From contig JAFXHF010000016.1 of NCBI GenBank assembly GCA_017536545.1, forward strand, positions 62,001 through 126,000: a stretch of 64,000 nucleotides of DNA, written 5' to 3'. Position 1 is the stretch's first letter, and each line of letters opens with the position of its first letter. This document shows positions 1 through 9,591 of the stretch, in pieces. The DNA is from a bacterium (GTDB lineage: Bacteria; Cyanobacteriota; Vampirovibrionia; Gastranaerophilales; Gastranaerophilaceae). Made by a program: the position numbers and the translations under genes. The notes under the pieces were generated by a model, which saw only the letters and a list, made by a program, of their open reading frames with translations, was not told where the DNA came from and made no database searches.

Positions 1-977
1 CTTAATTGCATCGGGTCAGCCTCAATCAAGCATTCTGGTTTTATTGGTGTGAATTTTATTTTTAACTTGGCTTCTGTTGCAAGTGGTTTTACTTCTGAAA
101 CAATTTCTTCAATAAATGAGTTTAACTCAAATTTTTCTTTAACAAGTTGGATACCTTTTTCTTTTAGTTTGTAGGTTTCAAGAAGAATTTGTACAAGGTC
201 AAGTAAGCTTTTATTAGAAGCTTTCATATTATCTAGTGCAAATTTTTGCTTATCTGAAATTTCACCAAATTTGTTTGCCAAAAATAAATCAATCATATTC
301 GATGCTGCAACAATTGGGACTTTCAGGTCGTGAGTTAGGGTTGCAACGAAGTCCTCTTTAAGAGTTTCAATTTCTTTTTCTGTTGTGATGTCTTTAATAA
401 TTAGGACATATCTTTTTTTCTCAAGGGAAGATAATGCTTGAGAGCTTATTACAAAATTGTTTGTAGGTGTATGTTTGATAAAGATTTCGATATTATTTAA
501 TTCTGATGAGATTTCAAAATTTTCATCGTTAACAGGTTGAATAAATTCAAACACATTTTTACCGATAATATCTTTTCCTTTAATCCCAAACCATTTTAGG
601 ATTTTTGGGGTGGCTCTGAGAATATCAAACTTTTCATTAATAATTAATATACCGTCAGAAAGAGAGTTGATTACAGATTCAAGCAATTTGTTTTGACGCA
701 TAAGTTCTGCTTGGTATTCGATAATCATTTTTTCACGGTCATTAAGTGTTTCTACCATTCTGTTAATACTATCAGTAACGTTTTGGTATGTTGGGTGCTC
801 GATTTTTTCGATTTTAGTTGATAGGTTACCATAACGAATAGAATCAACTGTTGTTGTAACCTTGCCTAAGTAATCGTTGATTTTTGACCAACGTTTGTTG
901 GTTCTTCTTGTGATGAAAAACAAACAGATAAATACAATGATTACACATATATTAATTACGTAAAAATATGAAAACAT
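1..977 (-). CDS. Membrane sensor histidine kinase (3' part outside window)
   Basis: Two-component sensor kinase, truncated by the window edge. Translating downward from the ATG at 977 gives one N-terminal membrane segment (about residues 4-24), a HAMP-like linker containing repeated NRMVETL-type helices, a PAS-like domain (about 95-200), and a HisKA domain whose phospho-acceptor His is residue 216 in THDLKVPI. The beginning of the ATPase domain runs off the edge. It has little or no periplasmic sensor loop, so signal sensing is probably by the cytoplasmic PAS domain or the membrane segment. It is transcribed divergently from the KdsC-like gene. No response regulator is visible; a partner may lie beyond the edge. 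The family is clear but the signal and target are unknown. Confidence 0.9.
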   Translation of the reverse strand, partial: MFSYFYVINICVIIVFICLFFITRRTNKRWSKINDYLGKVTTTVDSIRYGNLSTKIEKIEHPTYQNVTDSINRMVETLNDREKMIIEYQAELMRQNKLLESVINSLSDGILIINEKFDILRATPKILKWFGIKGKDIIGKNVFEFIQPVNDENFEISSELNNIEIFIKHTPTNNFVISSQALSSLEKKRYVLIIKDITTEKEIETLKEDFVATLTHDLKVPIVAASNMIDLFLANKFGEISDKQKFALDNMKASNKSLLDLVQILLETYKLKEKGIQLVKEKFELNSFIEEIVSEVKPLATEAKLKIKFTPIKPECLIEADPMQL

Positions 978-1022
978 TTATTACTTTTTTTACTCTTTCC
1001 ACTTATAAAGTATTGACGACTA

Positions 1023-1031
1023 TGTTATAAT
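1023..1031 (+). promoter_or_regulatory. Extended -10 promoter for the kdsC-like gene
   Basis: TGTTATAAT reads as an extended -10 (TGnTATAAT) about 50 bases upstream of the KdsC-like gene, in the spacer shared with the divergent kinase gene. No convincing -35 sits 17 bases upstream, which is acceptable for extended -10 promoters. Confidence 0.4.
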
Positions 1032-1082
1032 TATATCAAATAGTAGCGGGTTTGTTAATACGTGAGGGAAAGTAGTAAACCA

Positions 1083-1565
1083 ATGTCAAATTTAAAACTG
1101 CCAAACTCAATAAAAATGGTGATTACAGATTTTGACGGAGTTGTTACGGATAATTGCGTTTATATTAACGAAGACTTTACAATGTCTCGAAAACTCAACT
1201 TTAAAGATGTAATGGGTTTTTCAATTTTGAAGAAAAATGGTTACGATGTTGCAATTATTTCAGGGGAAGCAAATCCTGCTATTACAGTGCTTTCTGAAAA
1301 GTTTAATATTTCGGAAGTTCATCAGAAAATTAGAATTAAGATTGATGTATTAAAAGCAATTATTGAAAAATATAATTTGACACAAGATGAATATGTTTAT
1401 ATCGGTGATGATGTAAACGATTTGGAGTGTTTAAATTATGCACAATACAAAATTACTGTTCCACACGCAGTAAAAAAAGTTAAAGCAGTAGAAGGTATTC
1501 AAATAACGGAAAATGCAGCTGGTGAGGGTGCATTTAGAGAGGTAGCAGATTGTCTAGTTGGATAA
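1083..1565 (+). CDS. kdsC: KdsC-like HAD phosphatase (KDO-8-phosphate phosphatase family)
   Basis: HAD-superfamily phosphatase of the YrbI/KdsC type, which removes phosphate from KDO-8-phosphate before KDO enters lipopolysaccharide. Visible motifs are the nucleophile motif DFDGVVTDN near the N-terminus, IISGE in the middle and the Mg-binding YIGDDVNDLECL near residue 110. About 160 residues without a cap domain is typical of this tetrameric family. I chose the ATG at 1083; an in-frame GTG at 1062 would add seven residues, but the purine-rich GAGGGAA lies just inside that extension and serves the ATG better. The stop overlaps the next gene by 16 bases, so the two are translationally coupled. 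Related sialic-acid-type phosphatases share these motifs, so the exact substrate is not certain. Confidence 0.8.
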   Translation: MSNLKLPNSIKMVITDFDGVVTDNCVYINEDFTMSRKLNFKDVMGFSILKKNGYDVAIISGEANPAITVLSEKFNISEVHQKIRIKIDVLKAIIEKYNLTQDEYVYIGDDVNDLECLNYAQYKITVPHAVKKVKAVEGIQITENAAGEGAFREVADCLVG

Positions 1566-3037
1566 AAAATGTTATTGATAGAATTAAAGATTTGAATGTA
1601 TCTGTAGACTCATATAGAAAAGACTCAATTATTCAGTCAATCCCGACTGTTGCTTACGTTAATAAAGCGAAAAAACTTATCGAAAATAAAAGATACGATG
1701 AAGCTGAAGTTGTCTTAAGAGAGGCTTTGGATATTTCTACTCAAGATTCTAGGGTTTATAAATATCTTGGTAAAATATATGAATATAATTATAACTATAC
1801 TGAAGCGATTGGTTTTTATAAGAAATCTTCAAAGTTAAATCCACAAGACAAAGAGATTTGGTTACGTTTGGGGATGAGCCAATTAAATGCAAAATTGTAT
1901 GATGAGTCTTTGAAATCTTTTGAAAAAGCTAATAAAGTTGCTCCAATGAATACAGATGTTCATACTGGTTGGGGTATGGCTTTGATGAAATTGAAAAAAT
2001 ATGCTCTTGCTCGAGATAAATTTATTACTGCAACTCAAATAAGTAAATATAATTACACCGCAATCTTATTATCTGCCATTATGGAAATTCGTTTATATGA
2101 TTATGAATCAGCAGAAACGAAGTTGAGTTTCTTGGCAAAAGTTGCACCAAATGAAAGTAGTACATATGAGTATGCGAATTTAAAATTACTTAAATCCGAT
2201 TATCGAGATGCTGAAAAGTATGCAAAAAAATCCATTGAATATAATAAATTAATGTTACCAGCATATTTTGTTTTGGGTGAAGTTTATTCTATCCAAAATA
2301 ATTTAGCAAAAACCGAAGAAACATTTAGACTTGCTATTGAAAGAGGGTTGGAAAATGAAACGCTACACTTTGAATGGGGTAAGGCTTATGTTAGATTTTT
2401 TGATTTTGAAAAAGCAAAAGAACATTTTATGATTGCATTGGAAAAGGATAATGAGTATTTAGATGCAAAAATTGGTATGGCGTTAGTTAATGCTCATAAT
2501 AATGATTTTTCTTTACTCAAAGAATTAAAAGAAAAAAATGGTGAAAATGTTTATATTCAAGAAGGTATTGCATTGGAGCGATTTGCTGACGGTAAATATG
2601 AAGATGCAATTGATATGTTCAAAAAAGCCTTAAGAACTGATGCAAAACAAACTTACAACTATTTGAATATTGCAAGAGCGTACCAAGCTTTGGATAATAA
2701 AGATAAGACAAGAGAATTTTTTGAAAAATTTATTCATGAATGTCCGCATTATTTTAACGGAATTTTGGAATATTCAAAATGGTTAATAAATATTTCTGAT
2801 TTTGCTGATGCTCAAAGAAAGCTAAGAAAGGCTGATAAGTTGTGTAAAAACGACCCCGAAGTTATGAACTTGATGTTCTATACTTCATATAGACTTGTCA
2901 AGGAAAATGTTTGCGAATATAATATAAAGGAAGCAATTTCTATTGCTGAAAAAACTAAATCTATTGGAAATTTTGATTACGAAACCGAAAAAGTAGAATT
3001 AGAAAATTTATTAGTAAATATACAGGGAAACAATTAA
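1550..3037 (+). CDS. Tetratricopeptide repeat protein
   Basis: A 495-residue protein composed mostly of TPR helices. From about residue 35 onward there are around ten 34-residue repeats with the usual pattern (for example YDEAEVVLREALDIS and YTEAIGFYKKSSKLNP). It has no signal peptide or membrane segment, so it is probably a cytoplasmic scaffold. The start is TTG at 1550, preceded by a good ribosome-binding site (AGAGAGG) and lying inside the end of the KdsC-like gene. The next gene, aspartokinase, starts one base after its stop, so kdsC, this gene and lysC look like one operon. TPR domains bind proteins, but no partner can be named from sequence. Confidence 0.85.
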   Translation: MSSWIKNVIDRIKDLNVSVDSYRKDSIIQSIPTVAYVNKAKKLIENKRYDEAEVVLREALDISTQDSRVYKYLGKIYEYNYNYTEAIGFYKKSSKLNPQDKEIWLRLGMSQLNAKLYDESLKSFEKANKVAPMNTDVHTGWGMALMKLKKYALARDKFITATQISKYNYTAILLSAIMEIRLYDYESAETKLSFLAKVAPNESSTYEYANLKLLKSDYRDAEKYAKKSIEYNKLMLPAYFVLGEVYSIQNNLAKTEETFRLAIERGLENETLHFEWGKAYVRFFDFEKAKEHFMIALEKDNEYLDAKIGMALVNAHNNDFSLLKELKEKNGENVYIQEGIALERFADGKYEDAIDMFKKALRTDAKQTYNYLNIARAYQALDNKDKTREFFEKFIHECPHYFNGILEYSKWLINISDFADAQRKLRKADKLCKNDPEVMNLMFYTSYRLVKENVCEYNIKEAISIAEKTKSIGNFDYETEKVELENLLVNIQGNN

Positions 3038-3038
3038 A

Positions 3039-4304
3039 TTGAAAAAGATAATAGTACAAAAGTTTGGTGGAACATCTGTTGCTGACACAGATAAAATCAA
3101 AAATGTTGCCCAAACTGTTATAAGGGAGAAAAATAACGGGAATGATGTAGTTGTAGTAGTTTCAGCTATGGGACATACAACAGATCATCTTGTAAAAATG
3201 GCAAAAGATTTAAACCCTAATCCATCTGCAAGAGAAATGGATATGCTTTTGTCAACAGGTGAGTGCGTTTCAATTGCATTATTAACAATGGCAATTCAGG
3301 CTCAAGGATACAAGGCTGTAAGTTTTAATGCAACACAAATTGGAATTTTAACAGAAAATGTTCACTCAAAGGCAAGAATTGTTGATATTAAAACTGAAAA
3401 ATTGAAAAAGAATTTGGATGAAGGAAATATCATTGTTGTTGCAGGGTTCCAAGGTGTAACTGAAGATGGTGAAATCACAACTTTAGGTCGTGGTGGTTCT
3501 GATACTTCAGCTGTTGCTTTGGCTGCAGCTTTAAATGCTGAAAGATGTGATATTTATACAGATGTTGAGGGTGTTTATACAACTGATCCAAGAGTTGTTC
3601 AGAACGCTTCAAGACTTGATATTATCTCATACGAAGAAATGTTAGAATTGGCTCATGCTGGAGCTAACGTTCTTCATCCTCGCAGTGTTGAAACTGCAAA
3701 ACAATGTGCTGTACCACTAAGAGTTCGCAGTAGTTTCAAATTAGAAAACATGGGAACATTAATTTTAGGAGTTGAAAAAATGGAAATACATAAACCAGTC
3801 GCAGGTGTTGCTGCAGATTCATCACAAGTTAGAGTAGTTGTTTGTGATGTTCCAGATACACCAGGTGCTGCTGCAACTTTGTTTAGTTGTTTGGCAGATG
3901 AAAACGTATCTGTAGATATGATTATTCAATCATATGCTCGCAAAGTTTCTAATACAAATGACATTGCGTTTACAATCAATAAAGAAGATTTAGACAAAGC
4001 TACTGTTATTTTGAAAGATGTTCAAGCAAAATTGGGTGCTGCTGATGTAAAAATTGATGATGATATTGCAAAAGTTTCTATTATCGGTGCTGGCATGATT
4101 GATAGACCTGGTATTGCATCTACTATGTTTAAAACTTTAGCTGAAAACAATATCAATATTAGAATGATTTCTACAAGTGAAATCAAAATCAGCTGCTTAA
4201 TTAATAAAGAAGATGCACAAGCTGCAGTTAAAGCGTTACACGATGTATTTAATTTAGGTTGTGATGAAATCGCAGATGTAAAAGGTACTTTACCAGATGT
4301 GTAA
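3039..4304 (+). CDS. lysC: Aspartate kinase
   Basis: Catalyses ATP-dependent phosphorylation of aspartate, the first step toward lysine, threonine and methionine (and diaminopimelate for the wall). The N-terminal amino-acid kinase domain opens with VQKFGGTSV; GRGGSDTSA and TDVEGVYTTDPR follow in the middle. Two ACT regulatory domains occupy about residues 265-420 (VRVVVCDVPDTPGAAATLF and VSIIGAGMIDRPGIASTMF). The length of 421 matches the common two-ACT bacterial form rather than the roughly 600-residue, four-ACT cyanobacterial form. The start is TTG with AGGGAA upstream. A strong terminator follows. Feedback inhibition by lysine or threonine is expected from the ACT domains. Confidence 0.95.
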   Translation: MKKIIVQKFGGTSVADTDKIKNVAQTVIREKNNGNDVVVVVSAMGHTTDHLVKMAKDLNPNPSAREMDMLLSTGECVSIALLTMAIQAQGYKAVSFNATQIGILTENVHSKARIVDIKTEKLKKNLDEGNIIVVAGFQGVTEDGEITTLGRGGSDTSAVALAAALNAERCDIYTDVEGVYTTDPRVVQNASRLDIISYEEMLELAHAGANVLHPRSVETAKQCAVPLRVRSSFKLENMGTLILGVEKMEIHKPVAGVAADSSQVRVVVCDVPDTPGAAATLFSCLADENVSVDMIIQSYARKVSNTNDIAFTINKEDLDKATVILKDVQAKLGAADVKIDDDIAKVSIIGAGMIDRPGIASTMFKTLAENNINIRMISTSEIKISCLINKEDAQAAVKALHDVFNLGCDEIADVKGTLPDV

Positions 4305-4322
4305 ATAAAATAGGGATTAGAA

Positions 4323-4350
4323 AAGGCTCCTTTAACAAAGGGGCCTTTTT
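4323..4350 (+). terminator. Rho-independent terminator after lysC
   Basis: An 11-bp stem (AAGGCTCCTTT / AAAGGGGCCTT with one G-U pair), a four-base loop and a T run. It closes the kdsC-TPR-lysC unit. Confidence 0.9.
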
Positions 4351-4411
4351 TATTGAAATTTTATGCAAAATATTATATAATAATAAAGGAAGTTAATCTT
4401 GAGGAATGAGT

Positions 4412-5191
4412 ATGAACCACAATAATAGCGGGAGGATTCATGGAGTTTCTAAATACTCCATGTTAGGTGCCAAATTGGGTTTTACGCTTGCTGAGGTTTT
4501 GATTACCCTTGGGATAATTGGTGTTGTTGCGGCAATGACTATTCCTACTTTGATAAGTAATATATATGGGACTCGTTATAAATCCCAATTAAAAAAAACT
4601 ATTTCAACTCTTGCTCAAGCTGGAAAATTAAATCAAGCTCGTTATGATTGGACTTATTCTGATATTGGTGAACAGTGTGGTGGTACTGATTTTATGAAAC
4701 ACACCTCAGAAACAAAAACTTCACTGTGTGCGATATTAAATAGTAATTTATCAGGTATTCAAGGTATATATAGAAATCAAGAATTAAAACAACGCTATGG
4801 GTATAATTTAAAAACTTATACACCAGATTTTAAAAGTACGGATAACCAGTTTACGATGTATTTGTTAAATGATGGAGCTATTGTAGGGATTCGTTCTATT
4901 TCTACTGCAAGCGGTTGCGAATTGAAGGTTGGAGCACGTTTGGGTGCAGAATTAGCTAAACCAAACCTAAAAGGAAACATATGGGTTTGTACTGGTTATA
5001 TTGATGTAAATGGTGTGAGTTTGCCGAATGAAGAAACAAGATGTTCTGATGGAACGACCAATAAAGATATTGATGCACCTTGTGTTGTAAAAAACAAAGA
5101 CATAAAAGATGTTTATCCAATTGTATTCTATAATGACACAGTATCTCCTGCGACTAATGCTGGTAAATTTGTTTTACAATCTACAAAATAG
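4412..5191 (+). CDS. Type IV prepilin-like (pseudopilin) protein
   Basis: Secreted protein with a type III (prepilin) signal. A short charged leader ends at Gly, followed by FTLAEVLITLGIIGVVAA, which is the cleavage site, the methylatable Phe, Glu at +5 and the hydrophobic assembly helix. The remaining roughly 200 residues are a globular domain with several Cys (CGG, SLCAI, SGCEL, VCTGY, TRCS, APCV), which could form disulfides outside the cell. I chose the second ATG (4412) because GAGGA at 4401-4405 is spaced correctly for it and abuts the first ATG. No assembly ATPase, inner-membrane protein or peptidase gene lies nearby, so it is an orphan pilin gene. It could be a major pilin, minor pilin or type II secretion pseudopilin. 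Confidence 0.85.
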   Translation: MNHNNSGRIHGVSKYSMLGAKLGFTLAEVLITLGIIGVVAAMTIPTLISNIYGTRYKSQLKKTISTLAQAGKLNQARYDWTYSDIGEQCGGTDFMKHTSETKTSLCAILNSNLSGIQGIYRNQELKQRYGYNLKTYTPDFKSTDNQFTMYLLNDGAIVGIRSISTASGCELKVGARLGAELAKPNLKGNIWVCTGYIDVNGVSLPNEETRCSDGTTNKDIDAPCVVKNKDIKDVYPIVFYNDTVSPATNAGKFVLQSTK

Positions 5192-5257
5192 TTTTGTTTG
5201 CGAAAAGTATACAATTATCTAGAATCACTAGCAAAAAAATAAATTTTCTGTATTAAT

Positions 5258-6697
5258 ATGCATGGGGAATGTGGTCTTCATATGGTGAACTTAATTACAG
5301 AAAAAATTATAACAATTTCAACAATCAGTCCAGTTCAGACGACTGTAAAACCTGTTGCCCCTATTCAACTAGAACCAGTTGTTACCCCTGAAGTAGAGTC
5401 TAAAAATAAGAAGAAATCAGTTTTACCTTTAAGCTTGATTGCTGGTGGTGGAATTTTATTGTATTTTGGTCTACGACGACCTTCTCCACAAAAATTGTAT
5501 AATGAGTTTGTAAAAGGTAAGGTTTCTGAAATGCAAAGAAGAGTTCAGAAATACTCTGCATTTGTAAGGACAACACTAGACTCAGAATTCTCTGGTGCTG
5601 CAAAATATATGGAAGATTTTAAAAGTACTAGACTTGTGGATCCTGCAGCTGACTTAGGACCATTAAGAGTTTTAAAAGACCCAAGGAAACTTTTAAGTGC
5701 TCAGGATATTGCATTTGAAGCGATTATGGATGTTGATAAAGCTCAACATAGGTTAGGTGCTCCAGAATTTTATGAGTTTGCATCTAAAATGGGTCAATGG
5801 GGACGCTCTGCAAATTCTTCTATTGAGCGTGAACAACGTATTGTTAAATTGGAGCTGAGTGATTATGTAAAACTTTCTGGATTGCGAAATGAAAAATATT
5901 CCGATTATGTTGAAGCTAGTGAAAATAGATTGATTGAGATGGTCAATTTCTTAGGTGAACAGACTGTTAGAATTGGAGAATCTCAAACTTCTGCTTATAC
6001 AAAACGTCTGTATGTTCAAATGGCGGATTTGATTTTAGAATCTCGTAGTCGTATAAGACAAGCCAAGGCGAATGTTATTGATACAACTTTTGCAAGAATG
6101 CGTCAATTATTAGATATGAAGGATTTAAGACCTACCTATCACTTAATTCCTGAGGCTTCAGAATTTGCAGAATTATCAGCTCGAGAATTAGCTCCTACAA
6201 AATTACCTAAAAAATTGAAGAAATTAACAGATGCTAATGTATTTTTAAATGCAATTCAAACAAAAGATTTTGCAAAATTAACAGATGAAGATATAGCAGA
6301 AATTTTCTGGCGTTCACAATATAGTAACAACTTGCAAGACTTAGGATTTTTGATTGATAGATTACGTTTAAAACGAGCTGTTGATAAAGCAAATGCTCCA
6401 GATAAAAAAACTGTTTATGATGTAATTATTCCAAAATTAGAGTATTTATCAAAACGTTTACACGAATTTGGAAAACGTGAACTTCTTAAAACTGCAGATA
6501 AAAATTTTGACACTATGTCATTAGAGCATAAGAAGGTCAATTTGTGGTATGTTGCACGTATAGCAAGACGTTTGGGTTATATCGGCATTCAAGAAATGGA
6601 TGAGGCTCTGCTCAAAGAAAGTTCGGCATACGCAGATTATAATATTCGAAAATATATGTCGATTTTCAAAAATAATCCTAATTTATATTTTAATTAA
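5258..6697 (+). CDS. Unknown membrane-anchored helical protein
   Basis: I do not recognise this 479-residue protein. It has a Thr/Pro/Val-rich N-terminal stretch, a Lys patch (KNKKK) and then one hydrophobic segment (LPLSLIAGGGILLYFGL, about residues 56-72). The rest is long, charged and predicted helical, rich in Leu, Lys, Arg and Glu. This arrangement suggests a single-pass membrane anchor with a helical cytoplasmic or periplasmic domain. The start is uncertain: neither the ATG at 5258 nor the in-frame ATG at 5282 has a good ribosome-binding site. It is flanked by the prepilin-like gene and ppdK on the same strand, but the spacers of roughly 70 and 120 bases suggest separate transcription. 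Coding character is strong because the frame is open for 1.4 kb. Confidence 0.75.
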   Translation: MHGECGLHMVNLITEKIITISTISPVQTTVKPVAPIQLEPVVTPEVESKNKKKSVLPLSLIAGGGILLYFGLRRPSPQKLYNEFVKGKVSEMQRRVQKYSAFVRTTLDSEFSGAAKYMEDFKSTRLVDPAADLGPLRVLKDPRKLLSAQDIAFEAIMDVDKAQHRLGAPEFYEFASKMGQWGRSANSSIEREQRIVKLELSDYVKLSGLRNEKYSDYVEASENRLIEMVNFLGEQTVRIGESQTSAYTKRLYVQMADLILESRSRIRQAKANVIDTTFARMRQLLDMKDLRPTYHLIPEASEFAELSARELAPTKLPKKLKKLTDANVFLNAIQTKDFAKLTDEDIAEIFWRSQYSNNLQDLGFLIDRLRLKRAVDKANAPDKKTVYDVIIPKLEYLSKRLHEFGKRELLKTADKNFDTMSLEHKKVNLWYVARIARRLGYIGIQEMDEALLKESSAYADYNIRKYMSIFKNNPNLYFN

Positions 6698-6819
6698 ATA
6701 ATCATGTTAAAAGATATAAACAAAACTCCTTATATAAAATAGTATAAAAGCATGTTCATGATAGAATTTTATTAACAATTATCTAGAGAGATATTTTTAC
6801 TAAAAGGAGAAAGAAAATT

Positions 6820-9465
6820 ATGACAGAAAAACGAGTATGGCTTTTCAGAGAGGGCGACGCTTCTATGCGTAATCTTCTTGGTGGTAAAGGTGCAAACTTG
6901 GCAGAAATGACAAACTTAGGTTTACCAGTTCCTCCAGGTTTAACTATCACAACTGAAACTTGTATGGCTTACATCAATAATGGTAATAAAATGCCAGAAG
7001 GTTTAATGGATGAAGTTAAAACAGCTTTAAAAGAAGTTGAAGCACAAAAAGGTCAAAAATTTGGCGATCCAGTAAACCCACTTTTAGTATCAGTTAGATC
7101 TGGTGCTAGAGTTTCAATGCCTGGTATGATGGAAACTATTCTTAACCTAGGTTTGAATGATCAAACTGTTGAAGCAATGATTAAATTAACAAACAATCCA
7201 AGATTCTGCTATGACTCTTATAGAAGATTCTTAACTATGTTTGGTTCAGTTGCTTGGGAAATGGATAGACAAAAATACTTCGAATCTGAACTTGAAAAAG
7301 TTAAAGAAAGAGAAGGCGTAAAACAAGATACAGAAATTTCAGCAGAAGGTTTGAAATCTCTTATTCCTGTTTACAAAAACGTAATTAAAGAAGTTACAGG
7401 TAAAGAATTCCCACAAGATCCATATGTACAACTTCAAGAAGCTATTGAAGCTGTATTCAGATCTTGGAATATTCCACGTGCTGTTGCTTACAGAAATATG
7501 AACAAAATCGATCACAATTTCGGTACAGCAGTTAACGTTCAATCAATGGTATTCGGTAATATGGGTGATGATTGTGCGACTGGTGTATCATTCACTAGAA
7601 ACCCTGCTACTGGTGAAAACAAATTCTACGGCGAATACTTAACAAACGCTCAAGGAGAAGACGTTGTTGCCGGTATCAGAACACCAAAACCTATCGCAGA
7701 ATTAGAAACAGAAATGCCTGATCTTTACAGACAATATGTTGATATCGCTAAAAAACTTGAACTTGGTTACAAAGACGTTCAAGATATGGAATTTACAATT
7801 GAAAAAGGTAAACTATACATTCTTCAAACTCGTAACGGTAAAAGAACTGCAGCTGCAGCTGTAAGAATTGCTGTTGAAATGTGTGAAGAAGGAATCATCT
7901 CTAAAGAAAGAGCAATCCAATTAGTTGATCCTTATTCAGTTAACCAAATTTTACTTCCATGTTTTGATGCTAAAGCTATGGAAGAAGCTAAGAAAATTTC
8001 TTCAGGTGTAAACGCATCTCCTGGTGCCGCTGTTGGTAAAATCGTATTCGATACAGAAGAAGCTGCTCAAAGAGGCGAAGCTGGCGAAAAAGTTATCTTA
8101 GTTCGTATCGAAACTTGTCCAGATGATATTCACGGTATGGCAGTTGCTCAAGGTGTATTGACTCTACGTGGTGGTGCTACTTCTCACGCAGCAGTAGTTG
8201 CTAAAGGTATGGGTAAACCTTGTGTATCTGGTTGTGAAGATATTAAAATCGATTTAGATAATGAAACATTAACAGCTGCTGATGGTACTGTTTACAGAAA
8301 AGACGACATCATTTCATTAGACGGTGGTAAAGGTCTTGTAATGGCTGGAGCTGTTAAATTAGTTGAAGCTCAAATTGATGATAATTGGAACAAATTCTTC
8401 TCTTGGGTTGACGAAATCAGAACAATCAAAGTAGAAGCTAACGCTGATACTCCAAAAGATATTATCAACGCTAAGAAATTCGGTGCTGAAGGTGTTGGTC
8501 TTTGCCGTACAGAACACATGTTCATGGATCCAGAAAGACTTCCTTGGGTACAAAAAATGATTATTGCAGGAACTCCAGAAGCTAGAAAAGAAGCTTTAGC
8601 TAAACTTCTTCCAATGCAATATGCAGACTTCTATGCAATGTTCAAAGAATTAGGCGACAAACCTCTAACAGTTCGTCTATTAGACCCACCACTTCACGAA
8701 TTCTTACCTAACAAAGAAGATTTAATCGCTGAAGTTGCAACATTGAAAGCTCTTGGTAAAGATTCTAAAGAAAAAGAAGAAATGCTTCACATTGTTGAAG
8801 GTCTTTCAGAATCTAACCCAATGATGGGTCTAAGAGGTTGCCGTTTAGGTTTAACTTATCCTGAAATTAACGAAATGCAAGTAAGAGCAATCTTCGAAGC
8901 ATGCTGCGATTTGAAAAAAGAAGGTTATGCAGTTAAACCTTGGGTAATGATTCCACTTATCGGTCACGTTAACGAATTAAAAGTTGCTAAAGAAATCTTA
9001 GTAAGAGTAGCAAAAGATGTTATGACTGAAAAAGGTGTTGAAGTTGAGTACAAATTTGGTACAATGATTGAAATTCCACGTGCAGCATTAACAGCTGATG
9101 AAATTGCTGAATACGCAGAATTCTTCTCATTCGGTACAAACGACTTAACTCAAATGACATTCGGTTACTCTCGTGACGATGCTGAAGGTAAATTCTTAAA
9201 CAGATATGTTGAACAAAAAATCTTAGCATCTAACCCATTTGAAACACTTGATACAAAAGGTGTTGGTCAATTGGTTGAAATGTCAATGACAAAAGGTAAA
9301 GCTGTAAACGCATCATTAGTTGGTGGTGTTTGTGGTGAACACGGTGGCGATCCTGATTCAGTTAAATTCTGTCACAGAATTGGCTTGAACTATGTATCAT
9401 GCTCACCATTCAGAATTCCTCAAGCAAAATTAGCTGCAGCTCAAGCAGTTGTTGAAGGAAAATAA
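6820..9465 (+). CDS. ppdK: Pyruvate, phosphate dikinase
   Basis: Interconverts pyruvate, ATP and phosphate with PEP, AMP and pyrophosphate. In anaerobes it often serves glycolysis in the ATP-forming direction. The 881 residues match the family. The N-terminal ATP-grasp domain begins after RNLLGGKGANLAEM and includes RSGARVSMPGMMETILNLG. The swivelling phosphohistidine domain has GGATSHAAVVAKGMGKPCV (about 450-470). The C-terminal PEP/pyruvate barrel has GLCRTEHMF, SFGTNDLTQMTFG and the catalytic Cys in GGVCGEHGGDP. There is a strong AAGGAG site upstream and a terminator downstream, so it is monocistronic. Codon use is biased toward a restricted set, as in highly expressed genes such as the ribosomal proteins at the end of the window. 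Confidence 0.97.
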   Translation: MTEKRVWLFREGDASMRNLLGGKGANLAEMTNLGLPVPPGLTITTETCMAYINNGNKMPEGLMDEVKTALKEVEAQKGQKFGDPVNPLLVSVRSGARVSMPGMMETILNLGLNDQTVEAMIKLTNNPRFCYDSYRRFLTMFGSVAWEMDRQKYFESELEKVKEREGVKQDTEISAEGLKSLIPVYKNVIKEVTGKEFPQDPYVQLQEAIEAVFRSWNIPRAVAYRNMNKIDHNFGTAVNVQSMVFGNMGDDCATGVSFTRNPATGENKFYGEYLTNAQGEDVVAGIRTPKPIAELETEMPDLYRQYVDIAKKLELGYKDVQDMEFTIEKGKLYILQTRNGKRTAAAAVRIAVEMCEEGIISKERAIQLVDPYSVNQILLPCFDAKAMEEAKKISSGVNASPGAAVGKIVFDTEEAAQRGEAGEKVILVRIETCPDDIHGMAVAQGVLTLRGGATSHAAVVAKGMGKPCVSGCEDIKIDLDNETLTAADGTVYRKDDIISLDGGKGLVMAGAVKLVEAQIDDNWNKFFSWVDEIRTIKVEANADTPKDIINAKKFGAEGVGLCRTEHMFMDPERLPWVQKMIIAGTPEARKEALAKLLPMQYADFYAMFKELGDKPLTVRLLDPPLHEFLPNKEDLIAEVATLKALGKDSKEKEEMLHIVEGLSESNPMMGLRGCRLGLTYPEINEMQVRAIFEACCDLKKEGYAVKPWVMIPLIGHVNELKVAKEILVRVAKDVMTEKGVEVEYKFGTMIEIPRAALTADEIAEYAEFFSFGTNDLTQMTFGYSRDDAEGKFLNRYVEQKILASNPFETLDTKGVGQLVEMSMTKGKAVNASLVGGVCGEHGGDPDSVKFCHRIGLNYVSCSPFRIPQAKLAAAQAVVEGK

Positions 9466-9486
9466 TTCTGAATAGAATAACATTAA

Positions 9487-9514
9487 AAGCCTCGAGGAAA
9501 CTCGGGGCTTTTTT
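9487..9514 (+). terminator. Terminator after ppdK
   Basis: AAGCCTCGAG and CTCGGGGCTT form a 10-bp stem with one G-U pair, a GAAA loop and a six-base T run. Confidence 0.9.
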
Positions 9515-9591
9515 AATTGAAACGATTTATTACATAAATTTGTAACAATAGTGAAAATTTTTCGTGTTTTTGTTACACTTAAATTAAAGAC

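Noticed and set aside
1062-1082. GTG start giving seven extra residues on the KdsC-like protein
   Set aside because: The added residues overlap the only purine-rich binding site, which suits the ATG at 1083 better.
5208-6788. The word ACAATTATCTAGA before the genes at 5258 and 6820
   Set aside because: A 13-base match is expected several times by chance in 64 kb of AT-rich sequence; nothing else is shared around it.
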